The notes under the pieces were generated by a model. The model was not told the DNA's origin and searched no databases. It saw only the letters and a program-made list of their open reading frames with translations. From contig NZ_CP101458.1 in the NCBI RefSeq assembly GCF_024362525.1, positions 2,108,001-2,172,000 of the forward strand: 64,000 bases of DNA. The letters are read 5' to 3'. Numbering within the stretch: the stretch's first letter is position 1; each line of letters opens with the position of its first letter. The translations under genes were made by a program, and so were the position numbers. This document shows, piece by piece, positions 27,417 through 35,784 of this stretch. Source of the DNA: Natrononativus amylolyticus (GTDB taxonomy: Archaea > Halobacteriota > Halobacteria > Halobacteriales > Natrialbaceae).

Positions 27417-27701
27417 ATGGGTTCAAAGAAGTTCACGTTCATCGAGTTGCATCTCGACGGCGACACGCAGATCGGCCCGAAATCGATCGACGACGCGCTG
27501 CCGGCCGGGACGAAAGTCGACGTCGAGGCGGAGGAGGAAACCGAGAGCGAGGCCGAGGAGTCCGGCGGGAAGGGGGCGATCGGCGCCGTCGTCGGGCTCG
27601 TGTTGCTCGTCGCCGTCGCCGTCGCCGTCCAGAAGTTCCGCGGCGAGGACGACGAGCCGGAACTCGACGTTCACGAGGAGCCGGACGTCGTCGTCAACTG
27701 A
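27417..27701 (+). CDS. Haloarchaeal single-span membrane protein
   Basis: Hypothetical protein of 94 aa: an N-terminal soluble part beginning MGSKKFTFIELHLDGD, an acidic Glu-rich stretch, one membrane helix at about residues 57-75 (GAIGAVVGLVLLVAVAVAV), and an acidic tail after KFRG. The ATG at 27417 follows a weak AT-richer patch. A strong hairpin lies 40 bp after the stop. Function unknown. Confidence 0.7.
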   Translation: MGSKKFTFIELHLDGDTQIGPKSIDDALPAGTKVDVEAEEETESEAEESGGKGAIGAVVGLVLLVAVAVAVQKFRGEDDEPELDVHEEPDVVVN

Positions 27702-27741
27702 AACTATCGGACAGAACTATTCGACGATCGGTCGCTCGAGT

Positions 27742-27768
27742 GTGGCTGTCCCTGGCGGTGACAGCCAC
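27742..27768. terminator. Perfect 9-bp hairpin after the membrane-protein gene
   Basis: GTGGCTGTC (27742-27750) pairs exactly with GACAGCCAC (27760-27768) around a 9-nt loop. It sits 40 nt after a stop codon and before the next promoter, so a role in mRNA 3'-end formation or stability is plausible. No T-run follows, so a simple intrinsic terminator is not proven. Confidence 0.4.
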
Positions 27769-27861
27769 TAATTCGCGACCGACTTCTCACTGACTCCTGT
27801 CCGACAGTATGACCGCACGTACCGCGTTCGACCGGCCGTCGGGCGGTATCCGCGAGCCGAA

Positions 27862-27869
27862 CGCTTTTG
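27862..27869 (+). promoter_or_regulatory. TATA-like element before the metalloprotease
   Basis: CGCTTTTG lies 25-32 nt before the GTG at 27894 and supports that codon as the start of a leaderless message. Confidence 0.5.
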
Positions 27870-27893
27870 CGTCCCCTTCTCGTACGACTGGTC

Positions 27894-28850
27894 GTGAATC
27901 TCTATCGTAGCGTCCGGACCGTCGCCGGCGCTTCCGGTGAGAACGCCATCGACTGGCGCGCGGCCGCCGACGCCGCGAAAGCCGCGACCGAACCCGGCTC
28001 GCTCGAGCTCGAGCCCGGCGAGGCCGAGGCGTTCGCCCGCGACGTCCGCGAGGCGCGCGACGGCGTCCGCGCGGTCGCCGACGTCCACTTCGACGTCCCG
28101 GACACCGTCGAGATCCAGAACCGACACCACTGGATCGACGCCAACGTCGAGACGTTCGAGCGCGTGATGGCCCCCGTCGAGGCCCACACCGGGGCGTTCC
28201 CCGGCGTCGCCCGCACGATCAACACCGGAACGATGACCGTCCTCCTCGCCTTCCTCGGACGCAACGTCCTCGGCCAGTACGACCCGCTGCTTCTCGCCGA
28301 CAGACCCGACGATCAGCACGCGCTGTACTTCGTCCGGCCGAACATCCTGAAGGCGGCGGAGGCCCTCGAGGTCGACGCAGACCGGTTCCGCCGCTGGATC
28401 GCCTTCCACGAGGTGACCCACGCCGCAGAGTTCGGCGCCGCGCCGTGGCTCTCGGATCACCTCGAGGCCCGCATGGAGTCGGGGATCGACGCCCTCGCGG
28501 AGGGGAGTTTCGACCGCGAGGCGTTTCGCGACCTCGACGCGGCGATGACCGTCGTCGAGGGGTACGCCGAACTCCTGATGGATCACGCCTTCGACGACGA
28601 GTACGAGGACCTCCGGCGCAAGCTCGACGCCCGCCGGCAGGGCCGCGGGCCGCTCCAGCAACTGTTCCGCCGGCTGCTCGGGCTGGGGCTCAAACAGCGC
28701 CAGTACGAGCGCGGAAAGAACTTCTTCGAGCACGTCGTCGCCGTCAGCGACCTCGAGACGGCGAGTCTCGTCTGGGAGCGCCCGGAGAACCTGCCGACCC
28801 ACGACGAACTCGACGCCCCCGGCCGCTGGCTCCAGCGGATCGAACGCTGA
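27894..28850 (+). CDS. Zinc-dependent metalloprotease (DUF2342/F420-associated type)
   Basis: Predicted zinc peptidase of 318 aa. The zincin signature HEVTH is at residues 172-176 and a following E in VVEGYAELL could be the third ligand. The fold and length match the DUF2342 family, which in actinobacteria co-occurs with coenzyme F420 genes; haloarchaea make F420, but no F420 gene is near. The GTG start at 27894 has a TATA-like element at leaderless distance. The final coding 45 bases have a partial copy at 41432 (see findings). Confidence 0.87.
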   Translation: MNLYRSVRTVAGASGENAIDWRAAADAAKAATEPGSLELEPGEAEAFARDVREARDGVRAVADVHFDVPDTVEIQNRHHWIDANVETFERVMAPVEAHTGAFPGVARTINTGTMTVLLAFLGRNVLGQYDPLLLADRPDDQHALYFVRPNILKAAEALEVDADRFRRWIAFHEVTHAAEFGAAPWLSDHLEARMESGIDALAEGSFDREAFRDLDAAMTVVEGYAELLMDHAFDDEYEDLRRKLDARRQGRGPLQQLFRRLLGLGLKQRQYERGKNFFEHVVAVSDLETASLVWERPENLPTHDELDAPGRWLQRIER

Positions 28851-28875
28851 GAAAAAGGAGTCGCGCCCGGCTCGG

Positions 28876-29004
28876 TCAGCGCGACCGGTACGTGGAGAAG
28901 TTTTCGTCACCGCACGTTACACACCGCCGCGGCGGCGTCACCGACGACGTGGCCATGACGGCTCCGCAGTGTCGACACACGTGTAGCTGGTTTCTGTCGC
29001 CCAT
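28876..29004 (-). CDS. Small zinc-ribbon protein (42 aa)
   Basis: Open frame of 42 codons with two CxxC pairs, CRHCGAV and CVTCGDE, separated by about 18 residues, a typical rubredoxin-like zinc ribbon. A clear TATA-like CTATATT lies about 33-42 nt before the ATG on the minus strand, which supports a real gene. Function unknown; it may be a regulator or a ribosome-associated small protein. Confidence 0.65.
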   Translation of the reverse strand: MGDRNQLHVCRHCGAVMATSSVTPPRRCVTCGDENFSTYRSR

Positions 29005-29078
29005 CGTGATCCCCAGTGTGAACTATGCTAGCACGGAATATAGCGTATCCCTCGTGAGGACTGACAGGAGTCAAGCGA

Positions 29079-29276
29079 TCACGTCGATACCCACAGCAGG
29101 TACCACAGCAGCGCGGCGCCGGTGACGAGACCGCTGAGTATCGAAACGGCGACGATCAACGGCGAGGCGTCCGCCTGGAGCGCGATCATCCCTCCCGACA
29201 GCCCGACCAGTACGACGAATCCGATCTTGAGTCGTCTGGCGCCTGCGAGCTGTGCCGCCGTCGACTCGGGTCTCAC
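29079..29276 (-). CDS. Small two-helix membrane protein
   Basis: Protein of 65 aa with two hydrophobic helices at about residues 18-36 and 40-62. The GTG at 29276 overlaps the stop of the preceding SnoaL-like gene as GTGA, so the two are coupled. No family recognised. Confidence 0.65.
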   Translation of the reverse strand: MRPESTAAQLAGARRLKIGFVVLVGLSGGMIALQADASPLIVAVSILSGLVTGAALLWYLLWVST

Positions 29277-29662
29277 GGGACCGCCTCGGCCGTACTGACG
29301 TGCATGGAGGCGAACGCCCACTCCGGATCCGACCCTCGCTCGCGGCGCTCGAGCGCGCCGCTCCAGCGGGTGTCGAAGCGGTTTCGTTCGCCGCTCTCGC
29401 GGTCGGTCCACGCGAGGGCGACCTCGTCGGCGAACCAGGCGTACCCCTCGCGCTCGCCCACGGTGAGCCGACGGCTCTCGACCGACCAGCCGTCGGTCGT
29501 CTCGGTCTGTTCGCGCAGGCCGTCGGCGACCGCCTCGCCGCCGAACAGCGATTCGCCGATTCCGAACTTGACCGTCGTCTCAGCCTCGAGGAAGTACGGC
29601 GCCAGCGGATCGCCGCGACGGAGGCTCTCGTAGTAGTCGCGGATGAAGTCCTCGGGGTGCAT
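29273..29662 (-). CDS. SnoaL/NTF2-like protein
   Basis: Protein of 129 aa with the cone-shaped NTF2/SnoaL fold signature: an N-terminal helix (MHPEDFIRDYYESLRRGDPLAPYF) and later strands with many aromatic and Trp residues. Family members range from ketosteroid isomerase-like enzymes to ligand-binding proteins, so no reaction can be assigned. The ATG at 29662 was chosen because the family starts with this helix. It overlaps the membrane-protein gene downstream. Confidence 0.75.
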   Translation of the reverse strand: MHPEDFIRDYYESLRRGDPLAPYFLEAETTVKFGIGESLFGGEAVADGLREQTETTDGWSVESRRLTVGEREGYAWFADEVALAWTDRESGERNRFDTRWSGALERRERGSDPEWAFASMHVSTAEAVP

Positions 29663-29736
29663 GGGCCAGCCTCGGGGCGGCGCGGGTAAAGGCTCACCGG
29701 AGTCGAGCGCGCGCCCGGAGGACCCGCTCGTGGGAC

Positions 29737-30294
29737 TCACATGAAGCCGCGGTCGACCTCGTCGGTCTCGATGAGGTCGTCGAGTTCGGCGCTGAGCAGC
29801 TCGTCGGCCTCCTCGAACCGGTCGGAGAGGTCGTCGAGTTCGTCGGGCCGGTCGTACTGGTCGTACTCCATGGGGCCGAACGCGGGGCTCTCGAGGGCGT
29901 CCATCACGTCGTCGAAGAAGTCCTGCGGGGTGGTCGGCGCGTCCGCGTGGGCCTTGACGACCTCCTCGAGGTGCGTCGCCTGTGACTCCGCGTGGTCCTC
30001 GTCTTCGGGCGGGGATCGAACCGCGAACCGACCGCCGGCGTCGCGCTCCGGGAGGAACGAGCCGATCTCATCGTCGAGTTTGCGGGCGACCTGCGCGCCG
30101 ACGCCGCGAACCTGGAAAGGGTTCTTCGCGTACGTCTTGAGGAAGAAGACGCCGGCGCGGGGGTGTGCGAGGTACATGTCTTCGCCGACCCCGCCGGCGC
30201 GGTCGCCGGCGACCGCTCGCCAGTCGTCCGGGTCGGCGGACCGGCTCTCGTCGGTGACCTCCGCCAGCACGTCCTGCCACTCGCGAATCCGCAT
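29737..30294 (-). CDS. Conserved haloarchaeal protein of unknown function
   Basis: Acidic protein of 185 aa. It contains a conserved-looking segment YLAHPRAGVFFLKTYAKNPF (about residues 40-60) and a strongly acidic, helical C-terminus after residue 130. No cysteine or histidine cluster, membrane segment or known motif is present. Codon use matches the neighbours. I do not recognise a function. Confidence 0.7.
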   Translation of the reverse strand: MRIREWQDVLAEVTDESRSADPDDWRAVAGDRAGGVGEDMYLAHPRAGVFFLKTYAKNPFQVRGVGAQVARKLDDEIGSFLPERDAGGRFAVRSPPEDEDHAESQATHLEEVVKAHADAPTTPQDFFDDVMDALESPAFGPMEYDQYDRPDELDDLSDRFEEADELLSAELDDLIETDEVDRGFM

Positions 30295-30414
30295 AGGTGG
30301 TGGTTACGAGTCGGAGCGAAAGAACGTATCGGTCGGGAGAGCCCGGCGCGGGCGGCCGACGAACCGAAAGGGCTACGAGAGCCCCCTCGAGAGCGCGAGT
30401 AACGCTCCGTTACC

Positions 30415-30681
30415 ATGACCTCGAGACGCTCCCGCTCGTCGCGTTCGGATCGGTGTCAGTCGACTCTCGAGCCGTTCGCCGCCGCGCCGGCGAAGAGCCT
30501 GCTGCTCTCGGTCGGACCGGTCGCACTCGCCGCCGGACAGCTGCTCAACGGCTACGTGAACGGGCTCTCACCCGGAATAACGGTTCCGTTCGCGATCGTT
30601 CTGATCTGGTTCGCCGTGGTCGCGACCCGCCACCACGCCGCCGAACACCGGCTGCGACGGCTCGAGTCGGACCCCGCCTGA
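30415..30681 (+). CDS. Small membrane protein
   Basis: Open frame of 88 aa with an Arg/Ser-rich start, two hydrophobic helices at about residues 28-44 and 53-70, and a basic end. The ATG at 30415 has no clear promoter. It converges on the SPW-repeat gene with no gap: its stop ends at 30681 and the other stop begins at 30682. Probably real, function unknown. Confidence 0.55.
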   Translation: MTSRRSRSSRSDRCQSTLEPFAAAPAKSLLLSVGPVALAAGQLLNGYVNGLSPGITVPFAIVLIWFAVVATRHHAAEHRLRRLESDPA

Positions 30682-31155
30682 CTACCGCGGCGCCGACTCG
30701 TCGGCCGTCGCGATCGTTCGCGCCTCCCGCGCCTCGTAGGCGTTGATCCCCGAGAGCCCGGTAACGAGGATTCCGGAGGCGAGCGTGCTCCAGAAGATGC
30801 CGCCGGCCATCTCGAGCAGCGGTCCGACGACGACGAGCCAGATCCCGAGCAACGCCACGAGCGCGGCGACGCCGACGCTGAGCGGGACGTCGCTCGAGAG
30901 CCGGTAGTAGTTGTACGTCGCGGCGAGGAAGATCGCGGCGCCGACGAGCACGTTGTTCCAGAACACGGCCGCGCTCGCGTCGTAGAGGAACACCGAGAGG
31001 CCGACCCAGGCGCCGATCGCGGCGACGATCCCGCTGAACAGCGGCGCCCGCCGCCGCCGCTCCTCGTTCGCGATCTGGGTCGACTCGTCGCGCGGGTCCC
31101 GGTCGGGGTCGTGTCGCGGCCCCTGCTCGTCGCGGCGCTGGTTCGTTTCGCTCAT
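30682..31155 (-). CDS. SPW-repeat membrane protein
   Basis: Membrane protein of 157 aa. After a charged 40-residue N-terminus it shows four helices and two copies of the short SPW-like unit (AVFWNNVLVGAAIF and GIFWSTLASGILV). SPW-repeat proteins are widespread in haloarchaea and actinobacteria and have no proven function. The ATG at 31155 was chosen as the first Met with family-like sequence (MSETNQRRDEQ); a CTTTTTC element lies about 25 nt upstream on the minus strand. Confidence 0.8.
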   Translation of the reverse strand: MSETNQRRDEQGPRHDPDRDPRDESTQIANEERRRRAPLFSGIVAAIGAWVGLSVFLYDASAAVFWNNVLVGAAIFLAATYNYYRLSSDVPLSVGVAALVALLGIWLVVVGPLLEMAGGIFWSTLASGILVTGLSGINAYEAREARTIATADESAPR

Positions 31156-31287
31156 GGCCGGCCCTACCACGGGTGGGTCGAAAAAGACCCACGCGGCAGA
31201 TACAGGGGTTCTGTCGGTCTCGAGTGGTGTACTGCGGTTTGCAGCGGTCGGCCCGCCGGGTGCCGGCGACGGACGGGACCGATAGCG

Positions 31288-31292
31288 TTTTT
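31288..31292 (+). promoter_or_regulatory. TATA-like element of the Dna2-like gene
   Basis: A run of five T in GCGTTTTTC is centred 28 nt before the GTG at 31318, consistent with a leaderless message. Confidence 0.45.
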
Positions 31293-31317
31293 CTGTTGCC
31301 GTCCGATCACCGGAACC

Positions 31318-34083
31318 GTGAACGTACGCGGGACCGTCGCGGGAGAAGTCGACGTGCGGACGGTGACGACGAGCTACGGCGAGAGCGAACTCGCCGAGGT
31401 GCCGCTCAGGGTCGGTCCAGAGGGACCGGCCGGCGAGTCGGGCGACGGAGGCGACACGGGCGGCGACGAGGTCGAGCCGACGACGGTCACCCTCTGGGGC
31501 AAGTGGACCGAGACGGCGGCGGTGCTCGAGTCCGGCATGGAACTGGTCGTCACGGACGCCGAGGAGCGGGAGTTCCGCGGCGAACGGCAGTTCTCGACCA
31601 CCGGCGACTCCTACGTGATCGTCGAGCCCGGGTTCCTCGTGAACGTGACCGACGTCCGCAACTGGGTGGAGTGTCCGCGGCTGTACTACCTGAACAAGCT
31701 CTCGGGCGTGCCGCTGAACTATCCGGTCACGAAGGGGACGCTGGTCCACGAGGTGTTCGGCGACCTGCTCCGCGGTCGGGACCTCGAGGCGTCCATCGAC
31801 GCCCGGATCGACGAGCGCGGCCTCGAACTCGGCCTCCTCGGGGAGTCCCCCGAGAGCGTCGCCGAGGACGTCCGGAAGAACGCCGCGGCTATCGAAGGCT
31901 GGCTCGAGCAGGGTCGGCTCACCGAGGAGGACAGCTGGCGCTCCGAGCAGCTGCTCATCAGCGAGACGTTCGGCATCCGCGGGCGGGCCGACGCCATCCG
32001 CCGGGGCGCACCGGTCGAACTCAAGACGGGAAAGAACCTCCGGAAGGAGCCCCGGTTCAAGGACAAGGTGCAGGCGGCCTGCTACGCCCTGTTGCTCGAG
32101 GAACACGGCGAGTCGGTCGACACCGGCACCCTGCTGTACACCAAAAACTCCGCGCTGGACCGCAACGAGGAGACCGGCGACCTCACCCCCGCGAAGGACT
32201 TCTCGATGGGCGACGGGCTGCTGAAGTACGTCCTCCGGCTGCGAAACGAGATCGCCGCGATGGAAGTCGCGGGCGACGTGCCGACCGGTTACGAGGGGAA
32301 CGCGAAGTGCGAGTACTGCTTCGAGCGCGACACCTGCATGGTCGTCTCCGGTCGCCTCGACCAGGAGTCGAAGGCCGGCAAGATCGGCGACCCTCTTCCC
32401 GCCGAGGAGCGCGAGTACTTCGAGCGCTTCTACCGGGCTATCGAGGAGGAGCGCCGCGAGGTTCACCGCGAGTACGCCAAGCTCTGGGAGCAAGGCGCGG
32501 AGGAACGGGCCGACGACGACCGGGCGATCATCGACCTCGAGTTCCTCGAGAAACGGGAGCTCGAGGCCGGGCGCTGGGAGCTGCGAGCCCGCCAGCGCGA
32601 GCCCCAGACGTCGAAGATCCGCGAGGGCGACCTGGTGCTCGCGAGCGACGGCCATCCGATCCGCGGCGACGCCGAACTCGCGCGGATCGAGCGGTTAGAG
32701 AGCGCGGAGCGTAGCTCCACGGATAGTTCGAGCGGCCGAGAGCCACGGGGAGGAGAGATCGTGCTCACCGCCGCCGAACCGGTCGACGTCACTCGCCTCG
32801 ACATCTACCCCTCCGAGTTGACGACGAGCCGACTGTTCACCGCCCTCCACGACGCGATTCTCACGGGGAGTGGCCGGCGCAAGGACGTCCTGTTCGGCCG
32901 CGCAGACCCCGAGTTCGAGGAGATCCGGGAGGTGTTCATCGACAACAACGCGGCCCAGAACGAGGCCGTCACGAAGGCGGTCGGCGCCGAAGACTGCGCG
33001 CTGATCCACGGCCCGCCTGGCACCGGAAAGACGTACACCATCGCCCGCGCCATCCGCGCGATGGTCGAACGCGGCGAGCGCGTGCTGCTCTCGGCCTTCA
33101 CGAACCGCGCGGTCGACAACGCCCTCGAGGCGCTGCTCGAGCAACTCGAGGACGTGGTCGATCACGAGCGGATCGTCCGCGTCGGCTCCGAGAGCGGGGT
33201 TCGGGAGGACATGCAGGGGTACCGCCTCGAGCGCTCGGGCGACCCCGAAACCCGGCTCGCGGAGCTCCAGAACGCGCAGGTGGTCGCCGCGACGACGGCC
33301 TCCTGTGGCTCGCGGACGATGAAAGAGCAGTCGTTCGACGTCGCGCTGGTCGACGAGGCCGCTCAGCTCACCGAACCCGGCACCCACGCGGCGATCACCC
33401 TCGCCGACCGGTTCGTCCTCGTCGGCGACCACGAGCAGCTTCCGCCAGTAGTGAGAGCGGAAAACGACCTCTCCGAATCGCTGTTCGAGCGCCTCGTCGA
33501 CCTTCACCCGGAAGCCGGCGTGATGCTCGACCGCCAGTACCGGATGAACCAGCGAATCCAGGCCTTCGCCTCGCGGGAGTTCTACGACGGCGAGTTGCGC
33601 CCCGCGACGCCCGAGGTCGCCGGCCGAACCCTCGACGACCTCGAGGGCGTCTCCCGCGAGGCGCTCCCGCCGGAACTCCGCGATCCGGTCTCGTTCGTCG
33701 CCGTGGAGGGCGACGGCGAGCGCTACACCGACAGCGAGGAGGCCGCCCGGATCGCCGAGCTGGTCGAAACGTACGAGGCCGCCGGGCTCTCGCGCTCGCA
33801 GATCGGCGTCATCGCTCCCTTCCGGGCGCAGGTCGCCGAGATATCGAACCACGTCGAGGGCGTCGCCGTCGACACCGTCGACCGCTTCCAGGGCTCGAGC
33901 CAGGAGGTGATCGTCGTCTCCTTCACCGCGACGGGCGAACTCGAGGGGCCAATCTTCGAGGACTACCGCAGGATCAACGTCGCGCTCACCCGCCCGAAGC
34001 GGGCGCTGGTGTTGGTGGGCGATCCGGCGGCGCTCGAGAGCGATCCGGTGTACCGCCGGATGCTCGAGTGGGCGCGGCGGTGA
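31318..34083 (+). CDS. Dna2-like nuclease-helicase (Cas4-type nuclease plus SF1 helicase)
   Basis: Protein of 921 aa combining a Cas4/RecB-like nuclease with a superfamily 1B helicase, as in eukaryotic Dna2 that processes Okazaki flaps and resected ends. Nuclease residues D225 and E234-x-K236 (ELKTG) lie between C119 and C331/C334/C340, the four-cysteine set that binds a 4Fe-4S cluster. An OB-like N-terminal domain precedes it. The helicase has Walker A at 565-572 (GPPGTGKT), Walker B at 679-682 (DEAA), GDHEQLPPV and the C-terminal VDTVDRFQGSSQ and ALTRPKRAL motifs. GTG start 31318 is placed by the promoter. A Ser-rich hairpin-coded insert lies near residues 462-480. Confidence 0.92.
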   Translation: MNVRGTVAGEVDVRTVTTSYGESELAEVPLRVGPEGPAGESGDGGDTGGDEVEPTTVTLWGKWTETAAVLESGMELVVTDAEEREFRGERQFSTTGDSYVIVEPGFLVNVTDVRNWVECPRLYYLNKLSGVPLNYPVTKGTLVHEVFGDLLRGRDLEASIDARIDERGLELGLLGESPESVAEDVRKNAAAIEGWLEQGRLTEEDSWRSEQLLISETFGIRGRADAIRRGAPVELKTGKNLRKEPRFKDKVQAACYALLLEEHGESVDTGTLLYTKNSALDRNEETGDLTPAKDFSMGDGLLKYVLRLRNEIAAMEVAGDVPTGYEGNAKCEYCFERDTCMVVSGRLDQESKAGKIGDPLPAEEREYFERFYRAIEEERREVHREYAKLWEQGAEERADDDRAIIDLEFLEKRELEAGRWELRARQREPQTSKIREGDLVLASDGHPIRGDAELARIERLESAERSSTDSSSGREPRGGEIVLTAAEPVDVTRLDIYPSELTTSRLFTALHDAILTGSGRRKDVLFGRADPEFEEIREVFIDNNAAQNEAVTKAVGAEDCALIHGPPGTGKTYTIARAIRAMVERGERVLLSAFTNRAVDNALEALLEQLEDVVDHERIVRVGSESGVREDMQGYRLERSGDPETRLAELQNAQVVAATTASCGSRTMKEQSFDVALVDEAAQLTEPGTHAAITLADRFVLVGDHEQLPPVVRAENDLSESLFERLVDLHPEAGVMLDRQYRMNQRIQAFASREFYDGELRPATPEVAGRTLDDLEGVSREALPPELRDPVSFVAVEGDGERYTDSEEAARIAELVETYEAAGLSRSQIGVIAPFRAQVAEISNHVEGVAVDTVDRFQGSSQEVIVVSFTATGELEGPIFEDYRRINVALTRPKRALVLVGDPAALESDPVYRRMLEWARR

Positions 34084-34136
34084 TCGGCTCCAGGACGATT
34101 CTGTAGCGTTATGTACGCCCGACTGCAAGACCGAGT

Positions 34137-34364
34137 ATGGACGAGGATCTCCCGGTCGAACCCGTCGACGTCCTGATCCTGGTCGTCGTGTCGGTCGTCG
34201 GCGGGGTCGGCCTCGCCTCGCTGACCCTCGCGCCGGCGCCGACGCCCAACTTCGCCGTCGCCGTCCTCTCGGGGACCGTGCTGCTGGCGTTCTTCCTGTT
34301 CATCCCCGTGATGGGCGTCCGGCTGTTGCTCGAGGAACGAAAGGAAACGGACCAGAACGCCTGA
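34137..34364 (+). CDS. Small membrane protein
   Basis: Protein of 75 aa with two hydrophobic helices at about residues 12-30 and 38-64 and short charged ends. A GTTATG element about 25-30 nt before the ATG suggests a leaderless message. Family not recognised. Confidence 0.65.
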   Translation: MDEDLPVEPVDVLILVVVSVVGGVGLASLTLAPAPTPNFAVAVLSGTVLLAFFLFIPVMGVRLLLEERKETDQNA

Positions 34365-34431
34365 GACGGGCTGCCGTAACGATTTATGGGGCCGGACGAG
34401 CCGACACGCGACCGGTTCGCAACCGTCGCCG

Positions 34432-34436
34432 TTTTT
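34432..34436 (+). promoter_or_regulatory. TATA-like element of the LarA homologue
   Basis: Five T in CGTTTTTGC lie 25-29 nt before the GTG at 34461 and support that leaderless start rather than the in-frame ATG at 34386, which would lie upstream of the promoter. Confidence 0.5.
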
Positions 34437-34460
34437 GCGGGCCCACCCCGAACGGAGCGT

Positions 34461-35708
34461 GTGAAGCTCCCGCTGAGTACCGGAACGATCGACGTGCGAC
34501 TGCCCGACTGCGAGGTGTGCGTCGCGGCGCCGCCGGGCGGCGAACCGGTCGACGTCCGCGCGGCCGCCGAGGCCGCCCTCGAGTCGCCGCACGGACCGCC
34601 GCTCGAGTCCCGCGTCGACGCCGGCGACGCGGTCGCCGTCGTCGTCACCGACCTCACGCGGGCGGTGCCCGACGACGTGTTGCTCGACGTTCTCCTCGAG
34701 CGCCTCGGGGCGATCGGCGTCCCTCGCGAGGACGTAACCGTGGTGATCGGGCTGGGGCTCCACAGGCCGATGACCGACGCCGAGATCGAGTCGATGCTCG
34801 GTCCTCACGCCGACCTGGCGATCAACCACGATCCGGCACCCGAGGCCGTAATCGAGGTGGGAACCGTCGGCGAGGCGGGCGGGGACTGTCCGGTCGAGAT
34901 CGGCCGGCCCGTCGCCGACGCGGACGTCGTACTCTCGACGGGCGTCGTCGAACCCCACCAGTACGCGGGCTTTTCCGGCGGGGCGAAGACGGTCGTCGTC
35001 GGCGCCGGCAGCGAGTCACTCATCCGCTACACCCACGGCCCCGAGATGCTCTCCCGTGAGGGGGTGCGCCTGGGGCGGATCGACGACAACCCGTTCCGCG
35101 AGACGCTCGATCGCGCCGGCGACCTCGCGGGCGTCGACTTCTGTCTCAACCTGACCCACGGCCCGCAGGGAGTCCTCGGCGTCGCGGCGGGCGACCACCG
35201 CGCGGTGGTGGCCGATCTGGCGGCGGTGGCTCGAGACGCCCTCGCCGTCCCCCTCGATCCGGATCGGGAGTTCGACGCCGCGGTCTGTGGCGTCGGCGCC
35301 CCCAAGGACGCGAACCTCTATCAGGCGACGCGGGCCGCGACGTACGTCGCCCTCGGCGATCGGAACCCGCTTCGGCCGGGCGGACGGCTGGTGATCCCCG
35401 CGCTCCTGCCGGAGGGCGCCGGGGAGGGAACCGGCGAGCGGCGGTTCTACGACCGCCTCCGCGGAGCGGCCGACGCCGACGACCTCTACGAGGAGCTGCG
35501 CGCGGGGTACGAACCCGGCGCCCAGCGGGCGTTCGTCGTCGCTCGCGTCCTCCGCGACCACGACGTCTACGTCACCAACAGCCGCGCGGCGGCGGTCGTC
35601 GAGGAGTGCCTGATGAGCGCGACCGATGCGGTCGGTGACGCCGTCGCGCCCGGAAGCGACGTGCTCGTCGTTCCCGACGCGCTGAACACGCTGCTCGTCG
35701 AGCGCTGA
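34461..35708 (+). CDS. LarA-family nickel-pincer racemase homologue (DUF2088)
   Basis: Protein of 415 aa related to lactate racemase LarA, which uses a covalently bound nickel-pincer nucleotide. All main active-site positions can be matched: R67 (DLTRAV), H101 (GLHRPMT), H166 and K176 (HQYAGFSGGAK, the lysine that carries the cofactor) and K282 (PKDANLYQ). The substrate may be lactate or another 2-hydroxy acid. None of the cofactor genes larB, larC or larE is in the window. The gene follows a small membrane protein with its own promoter. Confidence 0.87.
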   Translation: MKLPLSTGTIDVRLPDCEVCVAAPPGGEPVDVRAAAEAALESPHGPPLESRVDAGDAVAVVVTDLTRAVPDDVLLDVLLERLGAIGVPREDVTVVIGLGLHRPMTDAEIESMLGPHADLAINHDPAPEAVIEVGTVGEAGGDCPVEIGRPVADADVVLSTGVVEPHQYAGFSGGAKTVVVGAGSESLIRYTHGPEMLSREGVRLGRIDDNPFRETLDRAGDLAGVDFCLNLTHGPQGVLGVAAGDHRAVVADLAAVARDALAVPLDPDREFDAAVCGVGAPKDANLYQATRAATYVALGDRNPLRPGGRLVIPALLPEGAGEGTGERRFYDRLRGAADADDLYEELRAGYEPGAQRAFVVARVLRDHDVYVTNSRAAAVVEECLMSATDAVGDAVAPGSDVLVVPDALNTLLVER

Positions 35709-35755
35709 TGGCGCCTTCGGCGGCCGATTCTCGCCGCGTGAGTCGCCGTCTCAGG

Positions 35756-35760
35756 TTTAT
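35756..35760 (+). promoter_or_regulatory. TATA box of the potassium-channel gene
   Basis: GGTTTATCG lies about 27 nt before the ATG at 35785, indicating a leaderless message. Confidence 0.6.
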
Positions 35761-35784
35761 CGCCATTGAAGTGGTTAGAACGGT

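Noticed and set aside
27791-29071. TGACTCCTGTC at 27791 and its inverse near 29061 flanking the metalloprotease, considered as ends of a mobile element
   Set aside because: Only 11 bp match, no target duplication is seen, and the enclosed genes look like normal chromosomal genes.
31660-32345. Cas4-like nuclease considered as a CRISPR adaptation protein
   Set aside because: It is fused to an SF1 helicase and there are no cas1, cas2 or repeat array nearby; a Dna2-type role fits better.
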